A DNA stretch of 64,000 nucleotides from Hymenobacter siberiensis (GCF_018967845.1 NZ_JAHLZZ010000001.1:2914001-2978000), one strand, 5' to 3'; numbered from the stretch's first letter, positions 47,311-56,306 are shown. Notes: generated by a model not told the origin, from the letters alone. Numbers and translations are program-made.

Positions 47311-48228
47311 ATGCTGCCAACCCACCTGCTGCCCGACATTCCGCTCACCCACTCGTCGGACCTGACGACCCTCATTGACCACCGCCGGGTGCAAACCCTG
47401 GAAAAGTACGAGCTGAGCATCCTCGAAACACTGGTGCCCGGCGACCAGGTGGCGCAGTCCTTCAGCGACCTGGTGCTCACTAACATGCTGCGCGGCAAGA
47501 AGGTGATGCACCTGCTCGACCAGCAGGCCTTCCACTACCTGCCCGGCAACACGATGGTGGTGCCGCCCAATCTGAAGATGATGATTGACTTTCCCGAGGC
47601 GTCGGACGAAAACCCGACGCAGTGCGTGGCCCTGGCCATCGACCGGCTGCAAATCATCGACACGGTGAACTACCTGAACGAGTTTTACCCCAAAACCGAG
47701 GACAGCTGGAGTTTCAGCTTCACGAATTACCACTTCTATAACAACGAAGAGATTACGGCCCTCATCTACAAGCTGGTCCGCATCGGGTTCGATAACTCGC
47801 AGAACAAGGATATTCTGGCCGACTTTGCCGTGAAAGAGCTGCTACTCCGCCTCATGCAGCTGCAAAGTCTGCACGCTATCGAAAGCAACGTGGCGGTGCT
47901 GGCCACCTCCAACCGCTTTGCCTACACCCTGAGCTACATCCGGGAAAACATTGCCGAGAAGCTCAGCATCGAGGACCTGAGCGCCCAGGCCTACATGAGC
48001 AAGCCCAATTTCTTCCGCGCCTTCAAGCAGGAGTTCGGCCTCTCGCCCATGGATTACATCATCAAGGAGCGCATGCGCGTGGCCAAGCGCTGCCTTCGCA
48101 ACCCCACCCTCAGCATCACCGACATCTGCTTCAAAGCCGGCTTCAACAACCCGGCCTATTTCACCCGCATGTTCCGGCAACTCGAAGGCATGACGCCTAC
48201 CGAATACCGCACGCTGGCCCTGGCCTGA
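47311..48228 (+). CDS. AraC-family transcriptional regulator
   Basis: A 305-residue protein. The N-terminal sensor part (about 1-195) has no clear small-molecule domain. The C-terminal pair of helix-turn-helix motifs (about 205-300) contains LSIEDLSAQAYMSKPNFFRA, PMDYIIKERMRVAKRCL, and SITDICFKAGFNNPAYFTRMF. It lies next to, and divergent from, hxlBA, with an IS between them. The position suggests that it could regulate the formaldehyde operon, which is an inference. Ligand unknown. Confidence 0.92.
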   Translation: MLPTHLLPDIPLTHSSDLTTLIDHRRVQTLEKYELSILETLVPGDQVAQSFSDLVLTNMLRGKKVMHLLDQQAFHYLPGNTMVVPPNLKMMIDFPEASDENPTQCVALAIDRLQIIDTVNYLNEFYPKTEDSWSFSFTNYHFYNNEEITALIYKLVRIGFDNSQNKDILADFAVKELLLRLMQLQSLHAIESNVAVLATSNRFAYTLSYIRENIAEKLSIEDLSAQAYMSKPNFFRAFKQEFGLSPMDYIIKERMRVAKRCLRNPTLSITDICFKAGFNNPAYFTRMFRQLEGMTPTEYRTLALA

Positions 48229-48312
48229 GCCGCTGGCCCGCCGGTTGGCGTGTGTTAACACCAGTTTTTAAACCGGCAGGGCAGGACCTGCCATTCGTTA
48301 CGCAGTTATCGT

Positions 48313-49158
48313 TTAGCCAAACGTCAGCGGTGGGCTTAGGGCCAGGCGCCAGGTCAAGGCCACGACAATGGTCACTCCCACCAGGCCCCAGGCCACGCGC
48401 GTGGCCTGGGGGCGCTTCACAGTTTCGGAAAATACTTCGTTGAGGCAGCCCAGGGCCAGCGGGGTCACCAGCAGGCCCATCATGGCCAGGTGCAGTGTTT
48501 CCTGCACGGTGAGGTAGGGCACTTTGGCGAGGGCAATGAAGATTCCTCCGGCCACCCAGGGCACGATGAGCGTGCTCACCACCATGAGCCGGCGGTTGGC
48601 GTAGCGCATCACCGTGTGCGAGTCGTGGGCCTGCAGGAAGGCAATGGCCCCGAAATAGCCCAGGCCCAGCTGCACCAGTCCGGCCAGCAGCGCCAGCAGC
48701 ACGTTCATCACATTGCCCAGGCGTAGGAGCCAGTCGGGCACGTACCAGAAGCCCGATTGCGTGAACGTATCGGCCAGCAAAGCCCCGAATACGGCGTTGC
48801 AGGCGTGGAAAGCCACCCACAGCAGCAATAGCTTAAACTGCCCCCGTCGCGCCCGCTCGCCCCGCCAATACCAGCGAAATGCCACCAGCCCCAGCACGAG
48901 GCACACCACCGGCCCGCTGCCGTATACCCCAACGATGGCCGTGCGCCACCACTCGTTATCGGCCAGGGTATAGCGCACGTCGCTGGGGTCCCAGATTCCG
49001 TGTAGCTGGAAGTGGTGCGACACGGCCACCTTGGCCGCCTGGTGCAGGCCCCACACAAAATAATAGGCCAGCACATACAGGGCTGTGCCGTTGGCGGCCA
49101 CGATGTAAAACTTGCGAGGGTCGGTTTTGAGGGAAGTAGTAGCAGTTTCCGGGTGCAT
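48313..49158 (-). CDS. Multi-pass membrane protein, unknown
   Basis: A 281-residue protein starting at ATG 49158 (MHPETATTSLKTDPRKFYIV) with about seven hydrophobic helices, for example VVCLVLGLVAFRWYW and LALLAGLVQLGLGYFGAIAFL. The longer frame to 49323 has an Arg/Gly-rich extension and was not used. No conserved family is recognised. It converges on the AraC gene, with about 85 bases between stop codons and no strong terminator. Confidence 0.75.
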   Translation of the reverse strand: MHPETATTSLKTDPRKFYIVAANGTALYVLAYYFVWGLHQAAKVAVSHHFQLHGIWDPSDVRYTLADNEWWRTAIVGVYGSGPVVCLVLGLVAFRWYWRGERARRGQFKLLLLWVAFHACNAVFGALLADTFTQSGFWYVPDWLLRLGNVMNVLLALLAGLVQLGLGYFGAIAFLQAHDSHTVMRYANRRLMVVSTLIVPWVAGGIFIALAKVPYLTVQETLHLAMMGLLVTPLALGCLNEVFSETVKRPQATRVAWGLVGVTIVVALTWRLALSPPLTFG

Positions 49159-49432
49159 GGGCAGCTTTACTGACGCGGGCAAAATTGGGGAATCAGCAAA
49201 ACTAAGCTGCTGGGCTGCAATTGCGCAGCCGCACTCCGCTGCCCGGCTAAATAAGCCCCGGCCAGGACCGAAAAAGCCGCCTGGTGCCCACCGCAGGCAG
49301 CGGGCCGCAATAACTAAAATCATGGCAATATATGATAGTTGTCACGGCATTGAAGGGGGCGCCGGGTGCATCTTGCAGTAGTCAGAAAACCTACGGGTAA
49401 TTCTGTTTTACTGGCCTTTAACGCCCCCTGTT

Positions 49433-49531
49433 ATGGTTACGCCCTCGCTGTTTTTTTCCCTGCTACTGGTGCTTGGCCTGCTGGCCATTGGCCTGCGTCG
49501 TGGTACCCCGGCCCGCTCCGGTGCCTATTGA
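49433..49531 (+). CDS. Possible 32-residue membrane peptide
   Basis: ATG to TGA encodes MVTPSLFFSLLLVLGLLAIG and a short basic tail, one transmembrane helix with positive residues after it. It is followed at once by a strong hairpin (49535-49592), as for a short transcript. No homologue comes to mind. Tiny single-helix proteins of this type are often accessory subunits, but the evidence here is only composition and position. Confidence 0.35.
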   Translation: MVTPSLFFSLLLVLGLLAIGLRRGTPARSGAY

Positions 49532-49534
49532 GAG

Positions 49535-49592
49535 GCTATGCGAGCAGGCGGACAGCTGGCAAAAAAGCCGGCAGCCCGCCTGCTCGCATAGC
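49535..49592. terminator. Terminator-like hairpin before the BON gene
   Basis: Seventeen-base arms (GCTATGCGAGCAGGCGG and its complement) enclose a loop with a second GCTGGC/GCCGGC pair and six A. It lies just after the 32-residue reading frame and 35 bases before the BON-domain gene start. Confidence 0.7.
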
Positions 49593-49627
49593 TGGTAATC
49601 CATTTGCCCTTTTCCTATCTCTTCGCC

Positions 49628-51049
49628 ATGAAAAGTCCCCCCGCAACGATTAGCACGGAAGAGCATTTGGCCGATGCCGACATCACGGCGGCCATCGAGC
49701 TGTTGTTTATGCTCAAGAAAGGCGTCACGTCGCACCTGGTGGAGGTGGCCACGCACGAAGGCATTGTGGTGCTTAGCGGCTTCACCGACAACCTGCTGGC
49801 GCGGGAGCGGGCGGCCGAAGTGGCCAAAGCCGTGCGCGGCGTGCGCGGCGTGGTAAACGAGCTGGCCATTCGCACCCCCGATGTGCCCAGTGCCGAGCTG
49901 CAGCGCCGGGTAGTGCGGGCCTTGCAAAACGACCCCGCCGTACGCCGCTACCACGTACACAGCTACGCCAGCGACGGCGAAATCGTGCTGCAGGGCACTG
50001 TTCAGACCTGGGCCGAAGAGCTGCTGGTGCTGCGGGCCCTGCGCGGCGTGCCCGGCGTGCGCCATGTGCACAACCGCCTGTTGGTGCGCGGCGGCCCGGA
50101 AACGGCCGCCGATGAGGACATCGCCGCCCACATTCGCAATTGTCTGGCCTGGGACCTGCGCGTGAAAAGCCCGCTCGTGAATATCGTCGTCGACCACGGC
50201 GTGGTACACCTGAGCGGCACCGTGGGCACGGCGGCCGAGTTCGACCACGTGCTGGCCACCGCCTACCGGGCCGGGGCCACCAGCGTGGAGGCCGCGCAGC
50301 TACAGGTAGCCCCGTGGGCATTGGATAAGGCGCTACGCCACCAGCGGTTTGCTCCGAAACCGGACGAAGCCGTGGCCCAGGCCGTGCGCGATGCCTTGCG
50401 CTACGACCCGCGCTGCCAGCCCGATGCGCCCACCGTGCAGGTTGAGCAGGGCACCGTGACCCTGACCGGCACGGTGGGCAACTTGCGCGCCCGCCGCGCC
50501 GCCGGCCAGGATGCCCGCAATGTATTGGGTGTGAAGGAGGTGTGCAACCTGCTGCAAGTAAGCCCCGCCGCGCCCGTAGCCGATGATGTGATGGAGCACC
50601 AGGTGAGAGAGGCCCTGGCCGCCGATGCCTACCTGGCCGGCTACGACTTGCAGGTGAGCGGCCACCACGGCCGGGTGCAGGTGGGCGGCGCGGTCGATTC
50701 GCATTTCGACCAGCAGCGCACGGCGGAAGTGGCCAGCGGCATCAACGGCGTAGTGGCCCTGGAAAACCACGTGCGGGTGGTTCCGGGGCGGGCGCAACCC
50801 GACGATGAAGACGATGATGCGGCCGACCTCACCGGCCCCGCCGCCGACCTGGCCCTGGAGCAGCGCATCCGGCTGCATTTCTACTGGTCGGCGCTGCTGC
50901 ACGACCAGGAAATTGAGGTGCGTGTGGCCAACGGCCGTGCCACCCTCACCGGCCCCGTGGATACGTGGCTGGAGCGCCAGCGCGCCGCCACCGATGCCCG
51001 CGACTGCGGAGCCCGCGAGGTAAACAACCACTTACGGCCGCTGCACTGA
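49628..51049 (+). CDS. Protein with six BON domains
   Basis: A 473-residue protein with no signal peptide. It consists of six repeated BON modules of about 70 residues, each with a charged helix, a hydrophobic strand (such as GIVVLSGFTDN, GEIVLQGTVQ, GVVHLSGTVG, GTVTLTGTVG, GRATLTGPVD) and a xGVxxVxN end. BON domains occur in OsmY-type stress proteins and bind lipids or surfaces. Six repeats in a cytoplasmic-looking protein are unusual. Start ATG 49628 is preferred to the 24-base-longer frame. A USP gene and a Crp/Fnr gene follow nearby, which suggests a stress role. Confidence 0.88.
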   Translation: MKSPPATISTEEHLADADITAAIELLFMLKKGVTSHLVEVATHEGIVVLSGFTDNLLARERAAEVAKAVRGVRGVVNELAIRTPDVPSAELQRRVVRALQNDPAVRRYHVHSYASDGEIVLQGTVQTWAEELLVLRALRGVPGVRHVHNRLLVRGGPETAADEDIAAHIRNCLAWDLRVKSPLVNIVVDHGVVHLSGTVGTAAEFDHVLATAYRAGATSVEAAQLQVAPWALDKALRHQRFAPKPDEAVAQAVRDALRYDPRCQPDAPTVQVEQGTVTLTGTVGNLRARRAAGQDARNVLGVKEVCNLLQVSPAAPVADDVMEHQVREALAADAYLAGYDLQVSGHHGRVQVGGAVDSHFDQQRTAEVASGINGVVALENHVRVVPGRAQPDDEDDDAADLTGPAADLALEQRIRLHFYWSALLHDQEIEVRVANGRATLTGPVDTWLERQRAATDARDCGAREVNNHLRPLH

Positions 51050-51142
51050 AGGCTGCTGACCAATTATCAACCGATAAATATAAGCGTATGATGACATGAC
51101 TATGACTTGCTAATCAACGTACTATCAAACCCGTTTCAAATC

Positions 51143-51379
51143 ATGTCGCCGCCAATCCCAATCCCAATCTCTGCTTTTTCATTCACTGTGCAGTCCCCTC
51201 ACCCCACCGAATCGCCCACCGCCGGCAGCCCCGCTACGTCCAGCTACCCGGTCCCGGAGCGCTACCGCGAGCCCCGTCCCCTGACCGAAATCGACTATGG
51301 CCTCGACGATACGCTGACCGAAGCGGCCGGCATGGCCCGCAATCCGGGCGCGCTGGGCGCTTACGCCGGCTCTTTTTAA
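51143..51379 (+). CDS. Small Pro/Ser-rich hypothetical protein
   Basis: A 78-residue product starting MSPPIPIPISAFSFTVQSPH with Pro/Ser-rich N-terminal half and an acidic C-terminal half (LTEIDYGLDDTLTEAAGM). It has no signal peptide or known domain and is probably disordered. The composition and the compact position between the BON and USP genes suggest it belongs to the same stress group. No family recognised. Confidence 0.5.
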   Translation: MSPPIPIPISAFSFTVQSPHPTESPTAGSPATSSYPVPERYREPRPLTEIDYGLDDTLTEAAGMARNPGALGAYAGSF

Positions 51380-51502
51380 GCCGATAAATCCGGTGGTGAT
51401 GAAGCTGCCCGGGAAGTTGAATTTTTGCCGTTTATCATTTTGAGCAAGCGCAGGACGACCAGCTTTTTGGCTCCCTGAACAGCTTCAATAACCCATCCCG
51501 CA

Positions 51503-52396
51503 ATGAAAGCGCCCCGGCAACTCTCCTTTATTGTCCTGACCAGCGTTTATTCCGAGGCGCAGCGCGCCGTGCTGTATGCCGACGAGCTGGCCGGCGGCGT
51601 AGGGGCCCACCTGCTGCTGCTGCACGCCAACCACGGCTCCTTCTGCGACCCCCATATTTTTACCGGAGAAAGCTGGCGGCCGCAGGAGCTGGCCGATGCG
51701 CCCGGCATTAAGGCCCGGCTGACCCAGCTGGCCGGGCAGCTCCGCGCCCCGGCTACGGTGGCGCTCCTCCCGCACCTGCTGCCGGCGGCGGCCCGGGCCC
51801 TCACCCGGCAGCACCGCCCGGCGCTGGTGGTGGTGGAGCGGCCCGCCGCCGATGCCGCCCCCCCCGACCAGGTGAGCCTGATGCTGCTGGAGCTGCTGCG
51901 TGCCGTGCAGCTGCCCCTGCTGCTGGTGCCCCATACGACCGCCCCCGCCCCGCCCCAGCGCGTGCTGATAGCCGCCGACAGCGAGCCCTTTGCGCTGCCC
52001 CCAGCCATTAATGGGGTGAAGCGGCTGCTGCACCAGCTGGCCCCTCACGTCACCATCGTGCACATATCGGGCACCGAAGCCGATGAAAACTATGCCCGGG
52101 CCAAGCACGCCGTGGAGCTTAGCGGCCTGACCACGGGCCTGCCCGATGTAGCGTCGCGCGGCTACCAGTATGCCCGCCCGGCCGATGGCATTCTGGCCGC
52201 CATCCACGATGTGGGGGCCGACCTCGTGCTGCTGCTGGCCCGCCCGCGGAGCTACCTCGGCGAGGTGTTCCCGCACAGCGTGACGGCCGAAGTGCTGCGC
52301 CGTAGCCCCGTGCCCGTGCTCATCGTGCCCGCCGCCGAATCCACGGCGGCTCCCCGCCACGAGGCCCACCACGCGGCCGATAATATCCTGGTCTAG
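51503..52396 (+). CDS. Tandem universal stress protein
   Basis: A 297-residue protein with two UspA-like halves (about 1-150 and 150-290). The first starts SFIVLTSVYSEAQRAVLYA and contains AHLLLLHAN. The second starts RVLIAADSEPFALPP, has VTIVHISG and ends with VTAEVLRRSPVPVLIVP. The second half shows the typical C-terminal SVTAEVLRRSPVPVL motif, while the G-2x-G-9x-G nucleotide motif is not obvious in the first. It probably acts in stress or starvation survival. It is convergent with the Crp/Fnr gene. Confidence 0.92.
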   Translation: MKAPRQLSFIVLTSVYSEAQRAVLYADELAGGVGAHLLLLHANHGSFCDPHIFTGESWRPQELADAPGIKARLTQLAGQLRAPATVALLPHLLPAAARALTRQHRPALVVVERPAADAAPPDQVSLMLLELLRAVQLPLLLVPHTTAPAPPQRVLIAADSEPFALPPAINGVKRLLHQLAPHVTIVHISGTEADENYARAKHAVELSGLTTGLPDVASRGYQYARPADGILAAIHDVGADLVLLLARPRSYLGEVFPHSVTAEVLRRSPVPVLIVPAAESTAAPRHEAHHAADNILV

Positions 52397-52453
52397 CGGT
52401 TGGTGGTGGCGGCCCGCCTCGGCAACGGCAGCGGCATCTGGCCCTGGCTGGGC

Positions 52454-53152
52454 CTAGTCGTAAAGGGTCGAAATCTCGATTAGCCGCTTAATATCCAGGA
52501 TGGTGATGCTGCTGCCTTTGGTGCTGAGCACGCCTTCCGCCTTCAGCTCGGCCATGAACCGGCTCACGGTTTCGCGCACGGTGCCCACCAGCGCGGCCAG
52601 GTCTTCGCGCGAAATCGTGAAGCTGGGCGGGCCATCGGCCGGTTGCTGGTAGGTGCGCAGCAGCAGCAGCAGGGCCTCTGCCAGGCGCTCGCGCACGGGC
52701 TTGTAGGCCAGGTGCAGCATGCGTTCCTCGGTTTCGGCCAGCTCGTTGGCCATCAGCTTCATCAGTGAGAAAGCAAAGCCCGGATTGTGCTCGATGAGCT
52801 GAAAAAACACCGATTTGGGAATAAAGCACACCTCGGCCTCGTCGAGGGCCAGGGCATTGGCGGCGTGGCCAGTGCCGGCCAGCAGTCCCCGATAGCCCAG
52901 AATGTTGCCGTCTCTGGCCAGCCGGATGATTTGCTCCTTGCCATCGCCGCCCACTTTCGTCACCTTCACATGGCCCGAGTTGATGCTGTAGAGCCCCGCC
53001 GCGTGGTCGCCTTCCCGAAACAATACCTGCCCGCGCTGATAATGATGAGTCGTTTTCGCGGCCTCAATTAGTGCCATGTGCTGGTTGCTGGCCAGTAGGG
53101 CATCGGCCCAGTGGCGGCAATCCGGGGGGGGATGTGGGACAAATGAATTCAC
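52454..53152 (-). CDS. Crp/Fnr-family transcriptional regulator
   Basis: A 232-residue regulator starting at GTG 53152. The N-terminal cyclic-nucleotide-binding-type domain (about 30-150) has GQVLFREGDHAAGLYSINSG. The C-terminal helix-turn-helix has FTISREDLAALVGTVRETVS. An FNR-type N-terminal cysteine cluster is absent; only Cys12 and one later Cys are present, so direct oxygen sensing by an Fe-S cluster is unlikely. It is convergent with the USP gene and may regulate this stress cluster. Confidence 0.92.
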   Translation of the reverse strand: MNSFVPHPPPDCRHWADALLASNQHMALIEAAKTTHHYQRGQVLFREGDHAAGLYSINSGHVKVTKVGGDGKEQIIRLARDGNILGYRGLLAGTGHAANALALDEAEVCFIPKSVFFQLIEHNPGFAFSLMKLMANELAETEERMLHLAYKPVRERLAEALLLLLRTYQQPADGPPSFTISREDLAALVGTVRETVSRFMAELKAEGVLSTKGSSITILDIKRLIEISTLYD

Positions 53153-53457
53153 GATACCGGCTAATAATTATTAATGCAATATATATATATATAATTTTAA
53201 TAATAATTATAAAACTTCGATGGTTTCCCGCCTGCCACCAAGCCAGTGGCACCCCACGTTCCCCGCTGCTAAGCACTAATTTGGGCCCTGGTCAGCGCCT
53301 CAGGCACATCGGGAAATATTTGGGCTGATAAACCCCGGCACGGCTGCGGCCCGTTACTTTGTTACGCCGGAAAATATTGGGTCTTGGTTTTCAATCGGTT
53401 GCTGAAGCTATTCACATATACATGTATGGGGTGTAGAGACGCGAAGTGTCGTGTCTC
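53153..53457. other. Intergenic region with a very AT-rich core
   Basis: About 300 bases upstream of the Crp/Fnr gene contain no gene. At 53160-53212 almost every base is A or T, with TAATAATTATTA and a run of TA repeats, against a 63% GC background. It probably includes the Crp/Fnr promoter and may bind a regulator or an AT-hook protein. The right end carries half of a palindromic repeat that was split by the IS4 copy. Confidence 0.5.
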
Positions 53458-54658
53458 TACTCTACCCTACTATTTTTATTGTTTGATTTCGAGCAAGTTG
53501 TCTCGTAATCCAGTTCAGTAGCGTTTCAACTAGGCGGGCTAACGGGTCATCGGGCCGGATTAGCGGGCGGGTAAGTTGGCGGAGGAGGTTGAGGCCGTGA
53601 CGAGCCAGGCTCGCGGCCCGGTAGCCGTGCTTCTTGCGGGCAATGGGGTGGCGGCCGCCGTGGGCGGCTGCGCCCACGCCCAGGCAGAAGGCGTAGGCCA
53701 GGCTGACGAGGGCCACGAGTTTGCGCAGCTTTTGCAAGCAGCGCAAGTGGGTGGCTTCCAGGTTGAAACCCCGGCCTTTCAGGTTTTGGAAGCACTGCTC
53801 AATCGTCCACCGCTTGGCGTAGCGTTGCGCGAGGTGGTTCAGACCGGCCGTGGCAAACAGGTAGACGAACTCGCCCGCCGCCACGGCCTTGACCCAGGCC
53901 TGTCCCCAGACCCCGTCGACCTGTACGTGGGCGAAGCGGCGCACCTGCCCCGGCACCAGGCCCAGGTCGGCCACGGCCTGCCGGCGGCCGTCGGCGTGGG
54001 TCAGGCAGTGGTGCTTGGGCACGCGCATGACAAAATTCAGTCCGTTGTCTTTGAGCCACTTGAACTACGCATGGCCGACAAATTCCCGGTCGCCCACGAC
54101 CAGGCCGATGCGGTCTTTCCCCAGCAAAGCCACGCACTTTTCGAGCACCGCGATGCGGTCGGCGGCGTTGGAGTTGCCGCTGCGGTTGTCGAGCAGCTGC
54201 CAGTAGAGCGGCACGTGGACCTCGCCCGTGCCGACGGTGACGAGCAGCACGTTGACCTGGCACTGGCCGAAGTCCCACTCCGTGCGGTCCAGGCACAAAC
54301 GCAGCTTGCCCTGCGCAGGCAACAAACTAAGCAAAAGCCTGGCCACCAGCACGTAATTGAGGTCGACTTCGCGGAAAAAGTCCTGAATGCGCGTTTCGTT
54401 CGAGGCGGGCTTAGCGGCGTCGTTGAGGTGCTGGGCCACTTCGCTAAATTGCACGTTGCGGCTCTTTATCAGGCCAAGAATGAACTGGCCCACAAACTTT
54501 TGGCGAGATAAGTGGCCCACAAACGGGGCCTGTTGCAAAAGCGTCGTAATTTTGGCAGCGAAGTGTTGCTTCACGGGGCAGAACGGGTTTTTGGTGGTTG
54601 GAACCCCAAAGGTCGGGCTGCCCCGTTTTTATGCCCTAAAATTTAGTAGGGTAGAGTA
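53458..54658. mobile_element. IS4-family insertion sequence, second copy (1201 bp), inverted
   Basis: Same TACTCTACCCTACTA ends as the copy at 45979, in the opposite orientation. The nine-base duplication TCGTGTCTC lies at 53449-53457 and 54659-54667. The non-coding segment near its transposase start differs from copy 1, so the two copies diverged before or during spread. Confidence 0.93.
53462..54574 (-). pseudogene. IS4 transposase with premature stop
   Basis: The minus-strand frame matches the 370-residue transposase of copy 1 but has TAG at 54065-54067 where copy 1 has a Trp codon (TGG) shortly after VGDREFVGHA. This splits it into an N-terminal 169-residue part and a C-terminal 188-residue part carrying the YAKRWTIEQCFQNLK signature. 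A separate C-terminal product could begin at MRVPKHH. A few other silent or missense differences exist. It is probably non-autonomous but could be mobilised by copy 1. Confidence 0.9.
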
Positions 54659-54806
54659 TCGTGTCTCTACACCCCATACATGCTAAAAAACGGCTCAGAA
54701 GCGTTCAGCCAGCAACAAAATCACCGAAGGCCCTACACAGCTACCGCTACTCCCGTTGCCCGGCCAGGGTGGTGCCCGGGGGCTGGTTTTCTGCCGCGTC
54801 CTTCCG

Positions 54807-56306
54807 CTAGCGCAGGCTGGTCTGAACGCTGCGCTGGGTGGCGGCCTGCATGGCCAGCAGCTGTCGGCGCAGGGTAGCATCCTGGCCATATACGTCGGGG
54901 TAGAAGCGCAGCTGACCCGCCACCACCGCGCAGGTGGCGTAGCGCACGTGCAGCGGCAGGGGGCGCTTCAGAAAGATGGTGCGCGGCTGCGGATTGGCGG
55001 TGCACTGGGCTTCGGTGGGCAGCGCGGCGCTGGTGCTGTCGGGCCCCAGCAGGTAGGCCGCCAGGTGCATGGGGCGCGCCAGCTTCATGCAGCCTTCCTC
55101 CAGCGCCCGGTAGGCGTGCGCAAACTGGCCGGGCTCGGGGGCATCGCTGAGGTACAGGTCGTAGGGGTTCGGAAATCGAAAGATGATGTTGCCCAGCAGG
55201 TTGCCGCAGCCCGGGCTTTGGCGAATGGTGTAAGGGAAGTTCGTCACCGTAACGCGCTGCCAGTTCACGGTGGCCGGGTTCACGGCTTTGCCTTGGGCAT
55301 CGAAGAGCCGGTAGTTGTTGTTGGCCAAGAAATCCTGCTCCGGCGCGTAGCGGGCATTGGCCTTCAGGTAGGGCAGAATGTGGCGCACTGCTACGCCGTG
55401 GGGCACGTTCCACTCGGGCGCAATCGTGAAAGACGTAACCCGACTGTTCAGCGTAGGAGTGGGCCGGTCGGGCCGCCCAATTATAATCCGCTGGCTGAGC
55501 TGCACGCGGCCCTTGCGCACCACTTCTAGCTGATAAGCTGGCAGGTTCACCAGCAGGTATTCGCTGCCGGGAATGGCTTCCCAGCGCCACCGCTCCAGCG
55601 TCAGGGCCATTTGCTGGCTGCGCCGGCTGTGGGCCGGGGCATCTTTACCAGTGGCGGGCTGCCGCCGCCAGCGTGCCAGCGCCTGCTGAAGCTCCTGGTA
55701 CTCGCGCTGCGGCGGCTGGCAGCGCACCAGGGCCGCCGCAAAGCCCGGCGCAGCCAGCGCCCGGGCCACCCAGGCCGCCGGCTCAAACGGAGCCCCGGCT
55801 TTTTCCAGCGGCGAAGGCGTGAAGGCGTGCAGCTGCCCCCGCCGCAAATGCCGCGCAAACAGCACCACGCCATCGGTCAGCAATACGTCGAACCGGGCCT
55901 GCCGGGCCACCTGGCCCGCCGTGCCGGCCGGCTGCGCCAGCGAATCGGCCAGCACCTTCAGTAGGGGCACATGGTACATCGCCGGCGTCAGGCCGTAGTC
56001 GCCGGCCTGGGTCAGCAACGCCAGCGCCGCCCGGCCTTTCGGCCCGGCCCCGGCATCTGCGCACCAGGCTGCCGAGTGCTGGCGCTGGGTATAAAATGCC
56101 TGCACGGCTGGTTCATCGGCCAACGCCAGCGGTAAGGCCCGCTCGGCCGCCGGCACCGCCAGCAGGCGCTGGATGCGGCCGGTCAGCGAGTCGGCCGGGT
56201 AATTGGTTGCCGGGGCACGGGGCGCGGCCAGCCGGTCGGCGTTGGTCAGCCCGAAAAGAATGGCCGTCAGTGAAGCCGCCAGCAGCATGGACTTTAACGG
56301 GCGCAT
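54807..56306 (-). CDS. L,D-transpeptidase-like protein (YcbB type) with altered active site
   Basis: A 499-residue secreted protein (signal MRPLKSMLLAASLTAILFG, cleavage near TNADR). A helical N-terminal part (about 30-250) includes the YcbB-like subdomain with GDYGLTPAMYHVP. The YkuD domain (about 265-430) has YLLVNLPAYQLEVV, NVPHGVAVRHILP and YTIRQSPGCGN. The cysteine is conserved (Cys406 in EEGCMKL). But the upstream His expected in the LHDTP-type segment is Ser387 (YLSDAP), 19 residues before Cys406, and the Ser/Thr-His-Gly-Cys motif reads Glu-Glu-Gly-Cys. It may be inactive or use a different mechanism. Known YcbB enzymes make 3-3 peptidoglycan cross-links. Confidence 0.85.
   Translation of the reverse strand: MRPLKSMLLAASLTAILFGLTNADRLAAPRAPATNYPADSLTGRIQRLLAVPAAERALPLALADEPAVQAFYTQRQHSAAWCADAGAGPKGRAALALLTQAGDYGLTPAMYHVPLLKVLADSLAQPAGTAGQVARQARFDVLLTDGVVLFARHLRRGQLHAFTPSPLEKAGAPFEPAAWVARALAAPGFAAALVRCQPPQREYQELQQALARWRRQPATGKDAPAHSRRSQQMALTLERWRWEAIPGSEYLLVNLPAYQLEVVRKGRVQLSQRIIIGRPDRPTPTLNSRVTSFTIAPEWNVPHGVAVRHILPYLKANARYAPEQDFLANNNYRLFDAQGKAVNPATVNWQRVTVTNFPYTIRQSPGCGNLLGNIIFRFPNPYDLYLSDAPEPGQFAHAYRALEEGCMKLARPMHLAAYLLGPDSTSAALPTEAQCTANPQPRTIFLKRPLPLHVRYATCAVVAGQLRFYPDVYGQDATLRRQLLAMQAATQRSVQTSLR

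Larger units (their letters stand above)
53421..54682. repeat. 52-bp palindromic repeat split by the second IS4 copy
   Basis: The left part starts CATGTATGGGGTGTAGAGAC and the right part is its exact inverted copy ending at 54682. Removing the IS and one target copy rebuilds a palindrome with 20-base arms around GCGAAGTGTC. Its stem includes GTAGAGAC...GTCTCTAC, so it belongs to the GTAG-headed class also seen at 11610-11662. Confidence 0.8.

Noticed and set aside
52454..53152. Oxygen-sensing FNR
   Set aside because: The protein lacks the cysteine cluster that holds the Fe-S centre.
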